Assembly (NCBI RefSeq): GCF_010093535.1
Contig: NW_022985180.1
Span: 503,748 to 567,747, forward strand
Length of the DNA: 64,000 nt
Direction: 5' to 3'
Origin: Lindgomyces ingoldianus
Taxonomy: Eukaryota; Ascomycota; Dothideomycetes; Pleosporales; Lindgomycetaceae
Shown: piece after piece, positions 33,341 through 44,357 of the stretch
Layout: each line of letters begins with the position of its first letter
Position numbering within the stretch: position 1 is the first letter of the stretch
The notes under the pieces: model-generated
Told to the model about the DNA's origin: nothing
The model's database searches: none
Seen by the model: the letters and a program-made list of their open reading frames with translations, nothing else
Translations under genes and position numbers: made by a program

Positions 33341-35177
33341 TAGTGTCTGTAAATCTTTTACTTTTTTATACACCTATTAGCTACTAGCTAGCTTAGTGCT
33401 TAGTTAGCTAGTGTTAGACACAGTATTTATTTATACATAAGTACTAGGTGTATAAGCATTATTTAAAATTAGTGTAGATAAGTATAGGTTATATTTAGGC
33501 CTATTAGAGATATTCTTTTATTTAGATAATTTGTAAGGGATAGTTCCTGTACTTATAGTAAAAGCTGTTGTGCCTTTTGCTTCTGCATAGAACACAGTAT
33601 CTATAGATTTATTATTATTCTAACTTTTTTCTTGCTACTGCTAGTGCTAGAGGCAGTGTGTTTAGTTGTTCTTTTAATAGAGCTAGAGTTTATAAGGGTG
33701 TCTAGTGCTAGTTAAAGCCTTTCTTTTTTACTAGTATTTTCTTAAAAAAATCTACTATTTTTTTTTATTTAGTATGTTATAATAGACTATAGTAATCTTC
33801 CTTATAACTTTATAAGTGTTATAGTTATTATTAAAAGCTACTTTATAAAGTCTTATTTTATAGAGGTTATAATTATAGAGTTCTCTACATTTTTAGCAGT
33901 TCTTTTACTTAAACTATTGCTTAAGCTTCTTTAGTAAGATGCCTAATTAGCTTTATTTAAAAAGGTAATGTTCTTTTTTTTATATATTTTTAACATAGTT
34001 AGCTACTTACACTAGGTTCTACTATCCTTTAAGGACTACAGCTTATTTAATAGCCCTAGAGATACTGTCTTCTTTTTAGACTTTTACCTTCTAGTAGTTT
34101 ATTAAATAGTTAGAGGATTTATAATTAGCTCTACATCTCTAGTAGAGTTGTTTATTAAGCCTTTTATATATTTCTTTATAAGTTAGGCCTTTATTAACAT
34201 ATATAGCTTTTATAGTTAATCTGCTATTTTTATTCTCTAGTTGTTTAGAGTCTAAATATTTCTTATAAAAGTAGCCTACTTTTTTATAGTTAAGGTATGC
34301 CTTTTTTTAAGCTATTTTTTATTTTTTATTTAAAAGTAGCTTTACACTTTTAGAGAGACTGCTTTTTTTCTTTAAAAAGCTATATATATACTTAGCGTAA
34401 CTAAGGTCTATAGGTTTACTGTTAAACTATAAAGCTTTCTTCTTTTTTTTAGAACTAGTTAGGTTTTAGAATTATTACACCTATTTTTTCCCTCTTATGT
34501 TGCTTAGCATGTCTTTTATTATAAGTAAGTGCTTTTTTAATATAATTCTTAAAGCTCTTAGGCTTTTCTATGTAAGTAAATTTGTTCTTTATAGTGTCTA
34601 AAAGTCTATTATAAAACATTTATCTTATTACTTTGTTATTAGTCTATCTATAGATAGCTAGCAGCTCTCTAAATTATGCTGCATAGTGTTAGATAAAGCT
34701 TTTTCTTTGTTATAGAAAGTTTATTTTATTAACTGCTTATTTTTCTTAATTAACTAGCCTATAAATTATAGTAAAGACTGCTTTAAATAAGTTAAAGTTT
34801 TTAAAGACCTTCTATGTTTTTAGTAATAAAAGTTTACTATTAGCTTAATAATTTATCTAATTATTAGTGTAGAGTTAGAACTATATAGTAGGTAATTCTT
34901 TTAAATGTAGGCTTATCTATAAAATTATTTTTTTGTCTGTTGTAAAAGCACCTTTATTATATTACATATAGAGGTAGCACTTTATAAAGAAGGGTTTTAA
35001 GTCTTTAGCAGAGCTATTAAATGCTTTAAAAGGCGCTAAGCATAGAGTTTTTTTAGATTTAATACTAGTTTTTTTTATATAATGTTTTTAAAGTTAGCTA
35101 CTTTTAGCTAAAAGGCCTATAGCTAATAGATGTTTAAAGGCCCTTATTATACTTATTACTAAAGGTGTTACTTAAGT
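33341..35177 (-). pseudogene. gag/upstream region of Gypsy element D
   Basis: About 1.8 kb of element D between two Fot1-like insertions. On the minus strand it precedes the protease/RT part, so by position it should be mainly gag. It is heavily RIPed and I could not read a zinc knuckle in it. Confidence 0.45.
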
Positions 35178-35710
35178 TAACGTACCTAACGGGTTGGCCG
35201 GCCACACGGGTTGGCCGGCCACTTTTGCCAAGCCCCCACTAACCTCTACCTATCTATATAATGCCTTAACAACAACACTAGATTAAATCTTCTAAAGAAC
35301 GTTAGATATAGCTTGCTCTTTAGGCTTTTAAATAAGACTTAAAACTCTCCTTGCAACGCGCTGCAGCTATCTATAATGTCTCTTACATAACACTAAGCAA
35401 TTAACGCGCTAGACAGCCTTTACAAGCAGAATGCTAGCCTAAATTAAGGAATCTAACTAAGCTTAAAAAAAAGGTAGTTGTTAAGTACATACTTAAGCTT
35501 ATTACGCGCAGATTTCCCCCTAGGCTTGCAGCTGTAGCTAATATAGCTAATTCCTTGCCTGCAGAGCGTAATCTAGGCCAGGTTAGCTTAAACTAGACTA
35601 GTATGTGGGTTAAGCACTGCCCTAAGTTTATAATAAAGTTTAATTATAAGTATAATTATAAGAGAGTGCTCTGTAAGGATCTAAAGGTTATCTAGGGCTA
35701 GTTTTGCCTA

Positions 35711-36027
35711 TGTCACGGTATCCTCCCCGGATCCCAGACATAACCGTATCGGACGCGTACTGGAGTATTATTAGTGCACGTCTGACACGAACACAACACA
35801 ACATAGACATAAACTTAAGCACAAACTGCCTTAACACTAACTAAACCTAGAATAGGCTTAATTTATACCTAAAGCGCTTAGACTTCTAAGCTAAGTATTT
35901 AATTACTAATTTTTTTCTAAACTTTCTTATTTTTTATATAACGTCTTGTACCTACTATAATACCTTATGTAGTAATTAAACTAGACCTCTGTAAAGCTCT
36001 ATAACCTACTTGTGCATAATTATAACA
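35711..36027 (+). repeat. 5' LTR of chromovirus copy 1
   Basis: 317 bp, TGTCACGGTATCC to ATTATAACA. The first 60-100 bp keep CpG and CpA sites; the rest is RIPed. Confidence 0.93.
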
Positions 36028-36988
36028 TAATGTTATGTTAAAACTTTAGCTAAGAATAGCTTCTAAATTTAATTTAATAAGCTTAGTACTTATATAACTT
36101 TAAGCTATTAAAGTAAGCTAAAAAGCTTTCTAAAAAGCGCTTACTTTATAAAAAAGCTACTATGTTATAAGCTTTAAAGCTTTTTAAAAAGACTTTAAAG
36201 AATAGCTTTATATTATTAAGTAGTCTATTTTTACTTTAACTTTTGTTATAGTAGTAGAAACTAAGAACTTACTAGCCTTAAAGCTTACTTAGAAGTCTAG
36301 AGATAGCTTAACTTTTTTCTACTTAACACTGCTTATAACTTATAACTTTTTTAACTTAGTAATAAAATCTAACTAACTTCTTAATCCTTTACTATTTAAT
36401 AAAAAATAAAAAGACCTACTTTTTTTTTTACATAAGCTTTAATATAAACTTAAAAAAAACATAGACTAATTCCTCTTTAAACACTTTTAGTTACTATATG
36501 CCTACTTTTAACTTAACTATAACATAACAGCCTTAATTAACTTACTAATAAATAAAGATATTATTAACTTAGATTAATTTATAGCATTCTTATAAGTAAC
36601 TTATAAAAACTTAAATAAAAAGTTAATAGCCTTAAGTTACCTAAACACTTTATAATAAAAAAAAAGCTTTACTTTATACTTTACTAAGTTCTACTAACTT
36701 ATATTTAATATAGGCCTAAATAAAATAAGTCTAATTATAGCTTTATATAACTTCTTCTTAACTAAACTATAACACGCTATAGTAAGAGAACTCCTCCTAA
36801 ACAACTTTAATGTGTATGTAAACCTAATTACTACTTATAATAATAACATAAGGTTTCTTTTTATATAAGCCTTAATACACCTCTAAACTAGCATAGTTGT
36901 AAATAAGAACCTTAACATAATAAAAATTAATTTAAATTATGCTCTAGTTAGTTCTAGAAAGTATAAAAATTATAAAAAAAAAAGTTAA

Positions 36989-37030
36989 TGCTTTAAGTGT
37001 AGTAAGTATAGTTATATTTTTTAAAACTGC
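36989..37030 (+). pseudogene. gag zinc knuckle of chromovirus copy 1
   Basis: Plus-strand codons give C-F-K-C-x4-Y-x4-C with one stop. The family pattern is CX2CX4HX4C; His-to-Tyr (CAT to TAT) is a RIP-type change. Confidence 0.75.
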
Positions 37031-38299
37031 TTTATTTCTTTTTTTTAAGTCTACGCAAGTAGTGCTGCTAGTACTTATTAAAAATTTTTACTATTTTAAT
37101 CTTATTTTTATAAAAGCTTTAACTTATATTTAAGCCTTAATTTTTTTTACTACTCTTAACATAGCTGCAGCTATAGTAGTAGGAGCCTATAAAAAGGCTT
37201 GTCCTAGGGCTAAGTTACCCTTTAGAACTAATTTAACACTAGATTTTTACTAACTTATAGGCTAAGTCCCTTACTAATAACTAAAAGTACTAAGTTAATA
37301 TTCTTATATATTTATAATAAAAAACTATATTAGCCTAAATATAAGCTTTTATTAACTTAAAAGTAAATAGTATAGGTTACATTAATAAAGAACTAGTGTG
37401 TAAACTAAATCTTTATTAACACTACTTACTTAAATAATTTACTTAACTAGATTTAATAGAAAATAACTTAAAAAAAGTTTTATTTTTTATACTATAACTA
37501 TTATAATTACTTACTAACACTATAAAGAGCAGATTAAACTCTATGTAATAAATATAAGACATTATAACCTAATTCTAAAATAACTATAGCTATATTAGCA
37601 TAAAGTTGCTTTTAATTACTAAGAGTAAGTTCTAAACTTTAACTTTTTTTAATACTAAAATGTATACTTATACTTACACTTAAATAACACTTAAATAGCA
37701 CTTAATATAAAAAGTTTCTAGACTTACTTTTTAATAACTTAGAAAAGAACTACTTAAGTAAGGCTAATAAGCTAGGCTTTTTACTAAAATAAGCTATGTA
37801 AAATAATTTAATAACTACTTAAACTTAAAAAAAGAAAGCTTTTAAAGAACTTTTACTTACTTAATTTAGACATAAACTAGGACTTAAATAGCAAATAAAC
37901 ATCTACTATATAAGACCTACCCTATTTATAACCCTAGCTTAATAACTAGATTATAAAATTTATGTAGTTATAATTTTTAATATAAACTAAGCTTTAGCTT
38001 TCTAAAAACACACTAACTTAAAAATAATAGTCTTTTAAAACTACTATAACCTATTATATGTTTTTTTTAAGATAAGTTTAATAAGCTTTTAATATAACAT
38101 CTATATAATTACTAAATAACTTTTAAGCCTAGTAAATAACCTAGTTATAGGCTACTATATAAAATGTTACTAAATAAATTAAAAGTGCTTTAAAAATACT
38201 TTAATAAAAACTTAAAAAAAAGGTTTATTTAAGCTAGCTTTTTACTAGTAGTGTTACTTATACTATTTATAAAAAAACCTAAAGGTGGGCTTTAATTTT

Positions 38300-39220
38300 A
38301 TGTTAACTACTAAAAACTAAATACTATTACTATTAAAAACTAATACTTAATTTTTTTTTTATAAAAAACTCTAAGCTAACTAAGTAAAGTAAAGTATTTT
38401 ATAAAGTTAGATATTATTACTGCCTTTAATAAGCTAAGAATAGTAAAAGGTAATAAGTAGCTAACAGCATTTTAGACCTAATATAGACTATTTAAGTACT
38501 TAGTAATGCTTTTTAGCTTAGCTAATATGCCTAGTACTTTTTAACATTTTGTAAATAACTTACTTTAACCCTACCTAGACATGTTTTGCACTATGTATAT
38601 TAATAATATTCTAATTTATAGTAATAGCCTTTTAAAGTATAAACAGTATATATACCTAATGCTAAAGGCTATAGAAGAAGTAGGTCTATAACTTAACATA
38701 GATAAATATAAGTTCTACTAATTAAAAGTTATATATTTAAGATATATAATCTTTATAAATAGCATCTAAATAGACCTTATTAAAGTTTAAACTATGCTAG
38801 ATTAGTAATACTTAAAGAACATAAAAGATGTTTAAGCCTTTATAAAATTTACTAACTTTTACTAATAATTTATTAACAACTTTTTATAGCTAGTAAGCCT
38901 TATAATTATACTTACTAAGAAAAAGGTTTAATTTAACTTTAACTTAAATTACTAATAGTTTTTTAACTAGCTAAAGAAAGCTTTTACTAAAGCCTTAATA
39001 CTTTACTACTTTAACTTTAAACTACTAATACTTATAGAAGCTAATGCTTTAGACTACATAGTAGTAAGAGTTTTTTTCTAGACTAAGCTAGATAGAACTA
39101 TTAAGCCTATTACATACTTCTTAAAAAGAATAAGTTCTATAAAAGGTAATTATAAAATTTATAATAAAAAATTGCTTACTATAGTACACTACTTTAAATA
39201 ATAGCAACCTAAACTAAAAA
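38300..39220 (+). pseudogene. reverse transcriptase/RNase H of chromovirus copy 1
   Basis: Contains YINNILIYSNS near 38,593 (both catalytic Asp now Asn), a KDV.AF.KF.NFY block and, in RNase H, EANALDY and YKIYNKKLL. Asp-to-Asn at the catalytic pair is explained by G-to-A on the coding strand. Confidence 0.82.
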
Positions 39221-39649
39221 GTGTAGCGCATCTAATATAAGTTTTATTTAACTATAAAAACTTGCAGTACTTTATAACTATAAAATAACTTAGCTACTAA
39301 TAAGCTTATTAGTTTAAATACATATTTTATTTTAATTTTAAAATTACTTATTATTTTAGTTAAGATAAAGAGAAACTAGATACTTTTATAAAGTAATTCT
39401 AAAACATTCTTACTTAAAAAGAAGTGTAAAAAGCTTAACACTAAACTTTACTTTAACTTAAGCTATTTTTAGACTTTAACTTAAATAAAATAGATTAGAT
39501 AATTAATTAAATTATTACTAATAAGTATTTAAATAATAAATTTATCTAAAAAACTTTAAACCTGCTCTAAAATAGCGCTAGTTAGTTAAAAAAAGTAACA
39601 CTAGCTAACTATAAAAACTAAAATAGTAAGCTATATTACTATAACTAAC

Positions 39650-40925
39650 TTATAATCTTTAATTCTAATAAACTAAGAATTAAACTACTTTAAATTATAT
39701 ATAACTTGCCTGTTAGAAGACACCTAGGCAGAGGAAAGACTCTTAACCTACTACAGAGAGAGTACTACTAGCCCCGCATGTTCTATACTGTACGCTAATA
39801 TGTATTATGTTGCTATACTTGCTGTAAAGTAAAGGCCTTTTAAAAAAAGTATAATAGCCTACTTAAACTACTTCTAATCTCTAAATAAGCTTAGAAAGAT
39901 ATATTAATTAATTTTATTATAAACTTACTTTTATTTAAAAAGTACATAAATATTATAGTAGTTGTTAATTACTTAACTAAGTATTAACACTTAATACTAT
40001 GTTTCTTTATAACTGCTTTTAATATAGCCTAGTTATTCTACTAATATGTATAAGTTTACTATAGCCTGCCTAACATAATTATATTAGATAGAGGTACACA
40101 GTTTGTCTTAGCCTTTTAGAATAAACTCTATAAATAGCTCTAAATTATCTTCTATTTATCTACAGCTTTTTACCTAAAGACTAATAGCTAGACTAAGAAC
40201 ATAAACACTATAATAAAATAAGTCCTATAAGTATACATAAACTACTAGTAAGATAACTAGGTAAAATAGTTAGCTATAGTATAGTTTAAAGCTAATAACA
40301 TAACATCTAAATTAACATAAGTATCTCTGTTCTTAGTAAACTATAAATACTACCTCTAAATAAGATTTAAACTACTTATAAATACCCTCTAACTAACTTA
40401 TTAATCTATATAAGTAATAAATATAAATAGACTTATTAATAAGATCTAAAATATATTTAAATATATTTATAAAAAGCTTACATAAGCTTAAGCTTTTTAA
40501 TAAAAGTACATAAACTAATTCTAAACTTCTGCCCTTGCGTATGCAGCTAGTAAGAAGGTTTAGCTAGACACTAGAAATATCTAAATAAACTAATAATTAA
40601 AGAAACTTAATTAAAAGAACTTTAGCCTTTTTATAGTAGCCTATATAGTTTTATTGCATGCTTACTAATTAATCCTACCTAACAGTATAAAGATACACCC
40701 TGTGTTCTATGTATTATTACTGCGCTAAGTAGCTTCTAAATCTAACTATCTACTTAAACAGCTAAACCTGCTACTTAAACTTATTATTATAAATAATAAA
40801 CTAAAATATGTTATAAAAGATGTTAAATAGATCTAGTTTAATAAAAAAAAACATATCTATAAATACTTTATAAAATAGACTAAATATAATAAACTGTTAT
40901 AGAAACCTGTAGAAGCCTTATAAAA
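39650..40925 (+). pseudogene. integrase and chromodomain of chromovirus copy 1
   Basis: The zinc-binding start H-L-G-R-G-K-T and the LLQREYY block (about 39,720-39,780) are unusually well kept. The core DRGTQF is near 40,090, and a chromodomain-like stretch with K-Y-x-I-K and KPVEAL ends near 40,925. The chromodomain places the element in the chromovirus branch of Gypsy. Confidence 0.78.
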
Positions 40926-41051
40926 GAACTCTATAGTAACCTAATTCTATGCCTAATACCTATCTAAACTAAACCTGTACCTTAATAAAGACAACCTAAT
41001 GCTAGAACTACTAATGTAAAGGATTCCCTTCTTAATAAGGGGGGAGAGTAC

Positions 41052-41368
41052 TGTTACAGTATCCTCCCTAGATCCTAGACATAACTATATTAGACGTGTA
41101 CTAGAGTATTATTAGTGCACGTCTAACATAAACATAACATAACATAGACATAAACTTAAGTATAAACTACCTTAACACTAACTAAACCTAAAATAGGCTT
41201 AATTTATACCTAAAGCACTTAGACTTTTAAGCTAAGTATTTAATTGCTAATTTTTTTCTAAACCTTTCTGTTCCTCACATAACGTCTTGTACCTACTATA
41301 ATACCTCACGTAGTAATTGAACTAGACCTCCGTGAAGCTCTATAACCTACTCGTGCACAATCGTGACA
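41052..41368 (+). repeat. 3' LTR of chromovirus copy 1
   Basis: 317 bp, the same length as the 5' LTR. Here the start is RIPed and the last 100 bp (to ATCGTGACA) keep their CpG sites, the mirror image of the 5' LTR. Confidence 0.93.
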
Positions 41369-41963
41369 GCCTAGTAGCTAACATAAAAGCTAAGTACAGT
41401 ATCTAGGATAAAGACAGGTATAACTTTAACAAGTTAAGCTTTATAATAGGCTAGATATTAACTAGAGCAGTTATTATAGCTTTAGAGAGACAAAGACAGC
41501 TAAAGGCAATACAGTAAGGTAATAGAGAGTAGACAACAGTTATCTAGGGCATTAACATAACAGGGTGGGCTATAAGATTACAGAGCTTTAAGCAGCAAAT
41601 AAAGCTACCACATAATATAGATTGCATAAAAGGAAGCAGATTTAGGCAGAAGAGACTTTAATAGTTAAGAATAGGGCTTGTCTAACTGCTCTAAAGGAGT
41701 TTAGAGCGCGTAGTAATAAGAAGAAGCTAAAGACGTAAGTGCGCACTAAAGGAGGTAAGCTAAGTTCAAGGTGATGCAGGTAGTGCAATTAGACTAGGCA
41801 TAACTTGCGTACATATAAGTAAGTAGTAGAAGTAGACTTTAAATAATATCTTGTGTTGTATTACTTTATACAGGGCTAAAGTGGGCTGTTTTGCGAGAGA
41901 ATGGGGTGGTTTTAGTGGGGGCTTGGCAAAAGTGGCCGGCCAACCCGTTAGGTACGTTATTCT

Positions 41964-42263
41964 TGTAACGATTCTCGTTCCATCTCGGGTCGCCCGGAAG
42001 CTATCCGAAGGGTCCCCGTATCGGCCCCGACCCTGACTCGACCTGGCCCTGACTCTGCCCTGCCCCCTGCTGTTATCCCTATTCTCCTATGTATTTAGTT
42101 GCACCTTGCCCCTGTAGCTAGCTTGGTAGTTTTCTGATATCCTTTTGTACAAGGCCTATAGGTGTCAATGGCATTCCCAGGCTCTGAGTCCCCACGCACT
42201 CCCATATGCCTCTGAGTGGATTCATACCGCATTCGGACCCATTGTCTTGCCTGCGCCGTTACA
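41964..42263 (+). repeat. 5' LTR of copy A
   Basis: 300 bp, TGTAACGATTCTCG to GCGCCGTTACA. Differs from the 3' LTR at only a few positions. Confidence 0.92.
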
Positions 42264-42342
42264 AGAGTCCCCACGCACTCCCATATGCCTCTGAGTGGAT
42301 TCCCACCGCATTCAGACCTATTGTCTTGCCTGCGCTGTTACA
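42264..42342 (+). repeat. 79-bp partial LTR duplication inside copy A
   Basis: Directly after the 5' LTR the last 79 bp of the LTR (from AGAGTCCCC to TGTTACA) are repeated in tandem. Not seen in copies B and C at the matching place. Confidence 0.85.
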
Positions 42343-43190
42343 TTATATTAGAAAACTTGCTTTTGCTAGTAACAGCCTTATTAACAATATTGCACTAATT
42401 GTTTATTTAACTATGTCTAAGCTCTAAGACGCGTCTAATTTAGTTTAGGTTGCAATACTTACACACTGTTATATTAAACTATTTAGTCTATAGACTAGAT
42501 TCTATTAACCTCTAGTTAACTAAAGCTTTTAGGTTTAGAACTTCCTATCTCTATGCAATTAGGATTGCCTTTAGAAAAGTTGTAAAGAATGCGCTAAGGT
42601 AGAAACTTAGAGACTACTAATAACCTATTAGGATTAGAGACAACTGCTGATGCCTGACTTTTAACCACCCCTTAACTCTAGAGTTAAACACGCTCTAGCC
42701 AAGCTATACCACCACTCTGTTAACAGCTAAACCTGCCTCTGTGGGACCTAAAGCTGAACCCACCTGATTCAGAGCTGAACCATGGCAATCTGTCCTGACA
42801 GACCTTGTTGACCACTAAATCACCCCTAATAATGCCTTAAATCACTACTGCTACCCTATAGCAAGAGACCTTTAAGGCACCTCTAACAACGCCTAAATGT
42901 CACTAACCTAAACGCACAACTAAGATTAATAACCGCACAGATAGCAAAGAATAAAGGGAAAGTCTTAATTATTAACAGGCTAGACATCTATACAGATCAC
43001 TATTAGAATAGGCGCGCATGGCGTTTAGTGTGGAGGACACTGCTGGCAGTGCGAAGGAATAATTTGGAGCAAGGACACCTAGCTAAATTAGACTAGTTTT
43101 AGTTTAAGGAGGCAGAGGACATGACAAAAGCGATACTTTGTACTATAACTACTACTGATAGGGACGATTAGTCTACAGAGGGGGGGGTAG

Positions 43191-43490
43191 TGTAACGATT
43201 CTTGTTCCATCTCGGGTCGCCCGGAAGCTATCCGAAGGGTCCCCGTATCGGCCCCGACCCTGACTCGACCTGGCCCTGACTCTGCCCTGCCCCCTGCTGT
43301 TATCCCTATTCTCCTATGTATTTAGTTGCACCTTGCCCCTGTAGCTAGCTTGGTAGTTTTCTGATATCCTTTTGTACAAGGCCTATAGGTGTCAATGGCA
43401 TTCCCAGGTTCAGAGTCCCCATGCACTCCCATATGCCTCTGAGTGGATTCCCACCGCATTCGGACCCATTGTCTTGCCTGCGCCGTTACA
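43191..43490 (+). repeat. 3' LTR of copy A
   Basis: 300 bp, preceded by the purine tract and followed by the ATTCT duplication. Confidence 0.92.
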
Positions 43491-43637
43491 ATTCTAACTT
43501 ATTATAGAGATATAATATCTGCTAATTCTACACTTCCTTAGTTGCTGTAGGGGTCTAGCTAGTGCTAGCAGCTAAGGCGCCTATTATGCTAATGTCTAAG
43601 GTAGTAGTAGCTATACTTTATAGGTAGTAGTAATTAC

Positions 43638-44247
43638 TATTATAATTCTTACTTTAGTAAAATAGTATTTTTAGAAGCACTACAGCCTATAGTGTTATTA
43701 GCAAGGAAGGGGAAGGACCCAGCTTAATTAGGTGTACAGTCTGTTAAGCAGAGTATAGGTAAGGCAGGTTTTAAGAAGGCAGGTTGTAGTTTAGCCTAGT
43801 AGCTGTATAGGGAGCTAGCAAACCTAATCTAGAAGAATAGAAAAGGAGGTATATATAGTGTAAGATATATAAAGTAGTAATGTTCTTTTTATAAAAGTTT
43901 TAATGCCTCTTAGTCTATTAAGTAGGTAGAGACTAAATAGTAATTACAACCTTCTAACTATAGTTATAATTAGGACTATATACATTTAGTAGCATGCAGT
44001 TGCATGTTGTTGCATGCTTATACTAAGACTTATTAGCGTGCATTTAGCTGCGCGCATGTGCATGCAAACTGTTCTTTCTTATTAGACAATGCATTCTTCT
44101 ATGCATCTGTCTAATAGCTAAAGCTATTTTTTATCTATTCTATTACATAACTTATTTAGAACAGGGTTAAGGACTTTCTATCCTTAATTATTTAAACTGT
44201 AGGGCACTGCTAATTAGTTGCTTACAGTCTAATTGTAGGTTGTAACA
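43638..44247 (-). repeat. 5' LTR of Gypsy element D
   Basis: 610 bp, the same length as the partner at 26,443. The end next to the interior (43,638 side) is RIPed so that TGTTACAATCC reads TATTATAATTC; the outer end (44,247) keeps TGTAACA. Confidence 0.9.
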
Positions 44248-44252
44248 CAAGG

Positions 44253-44357
44253 CAGAGTTAGGGCTAGGTTAAGTTAGGGTTAAGCTAGAGTTAAAGCTAA
44301 TACAGGGACTCTTTAGATAAGTTCTAGGCAACCTAAGATAGAACAAAAATTATTACA
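44253..44357 (-). repeat. LTR of copy B, second fragment
   Basis: Continues the LTR broken at 26,442 and ends TTATTACA. Next to it is the RIPed complement of the purine tract (CTACTCCCCTC). Confidence 0.85.

Larger units (their letters stand above)
35711..41368 (+). mobile_element. Ty3/Gypsy chromovirus, copy 1 (complete, RIPed)
   Basis: 5,658 bp with two 317-bp LTRs (35,711-36,027; 41,052-41,368), a perfect TSD GCCTA (35,706-35,710; 41,369-41,373) and a purine tract (AAGGGGGGAGAG) just before the 3' LTR. Plus-strand remnants occur in Gypsy order: CCHC zinc knuckle (36,989-37,030), reverse transcriptase with Y-I-N-N in place of Y-x-D-D (about 38,593), RNase H (about 39,000-39,220), integrase zinc region (39,650-39,850) and core (DRGTQF near 40,090), and a C-terminal chromodomain (about 40,795-40,925). 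Every domain contains stops, so it is dead. A second copy begins at 58,275. Confidence 0.93.
35180..41957 (+). mobile_element. Fot1/pogo-like transposon, internally deleted, split by a chromovirus
   Basis: Termini ACGTACCTAACGGG... and the inverse ending GTACGT, each next to TA (35,178-35,179; 41,958-41,959). Removing the Gypsy element at 35,711-41,368 leaves about 1.1 kb, so roughly 750 bp are missing compared with the 1,864-bp copies. The plus-strand transposase piece at about 41,400-41,580 is well preserved: YNFNKLSF (first catalytic Asp region mutated), then GNREQTTVI and GINITGWAI, all pogo/Fot1 landmarks. The deletion follows directly after GWAI. Both outer parts are much less RIPed than their surroundings. 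Confidence 0.8.
41964..43490 (+). mobile_element. non-autonomous LTR element, copy A (young, nearly RIP-free)
   Basis: 1,527 bp. Two LTRs of exactly 300 bp (41,964-42,263; 43,191-43,490), perfect TSD ATTCT (41,959-41,963; 43,491-43,495) and a clean purine tract (GAGGGGGGGGTAG) directly before the 3' LTR. The 927-bp interior has no gag-pol frame or domain, so the element must be mobilised in trans (TRIM-like). It inserted at the right edge of the Fot1-like element inside Gypsy D. Base composition is close to euchromatic, unlike everything around it. Confidence 0.9.
26443..44247 (-). mobile_element. Ty3/Gypsy retrotransposon D (nested, minus strand)
   Basis: Two 610-bp LTRs (26,443-27,052 and 43,638-44,247) flanked by a perfect TSD CAAGG (26,438-26,442; 44,248-44,252). 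Coding is on the minus strand, so 43,638-44,247 is the 5' LTR. Removing the three insertions (31,475-33,338; 35,180-41,957; 41,964-43,490) and their TSDs leaves about 7,627 bp, nearly identical to related element E (7,624 bp). All pol domains are recognisable but full of RIP stops. It also carries a reading frame on the opposite strand near the 3' LTR (27,261-27,900). It sits inside the LTR of copy B. Confidence 0.9.

Noticed and set aside
41851..42036. Plus-strand 61-codon frame
   Set aside because: Crosses the Fot1-like terminus into the LTR of copy A; an insertion artefact.
42206..42427. Short plus-strand frames in copy A
   Set aside because: They lie in the LTR and its 79-bp tandem repeat; the repeated peptide simply reflects the DNA repeat.
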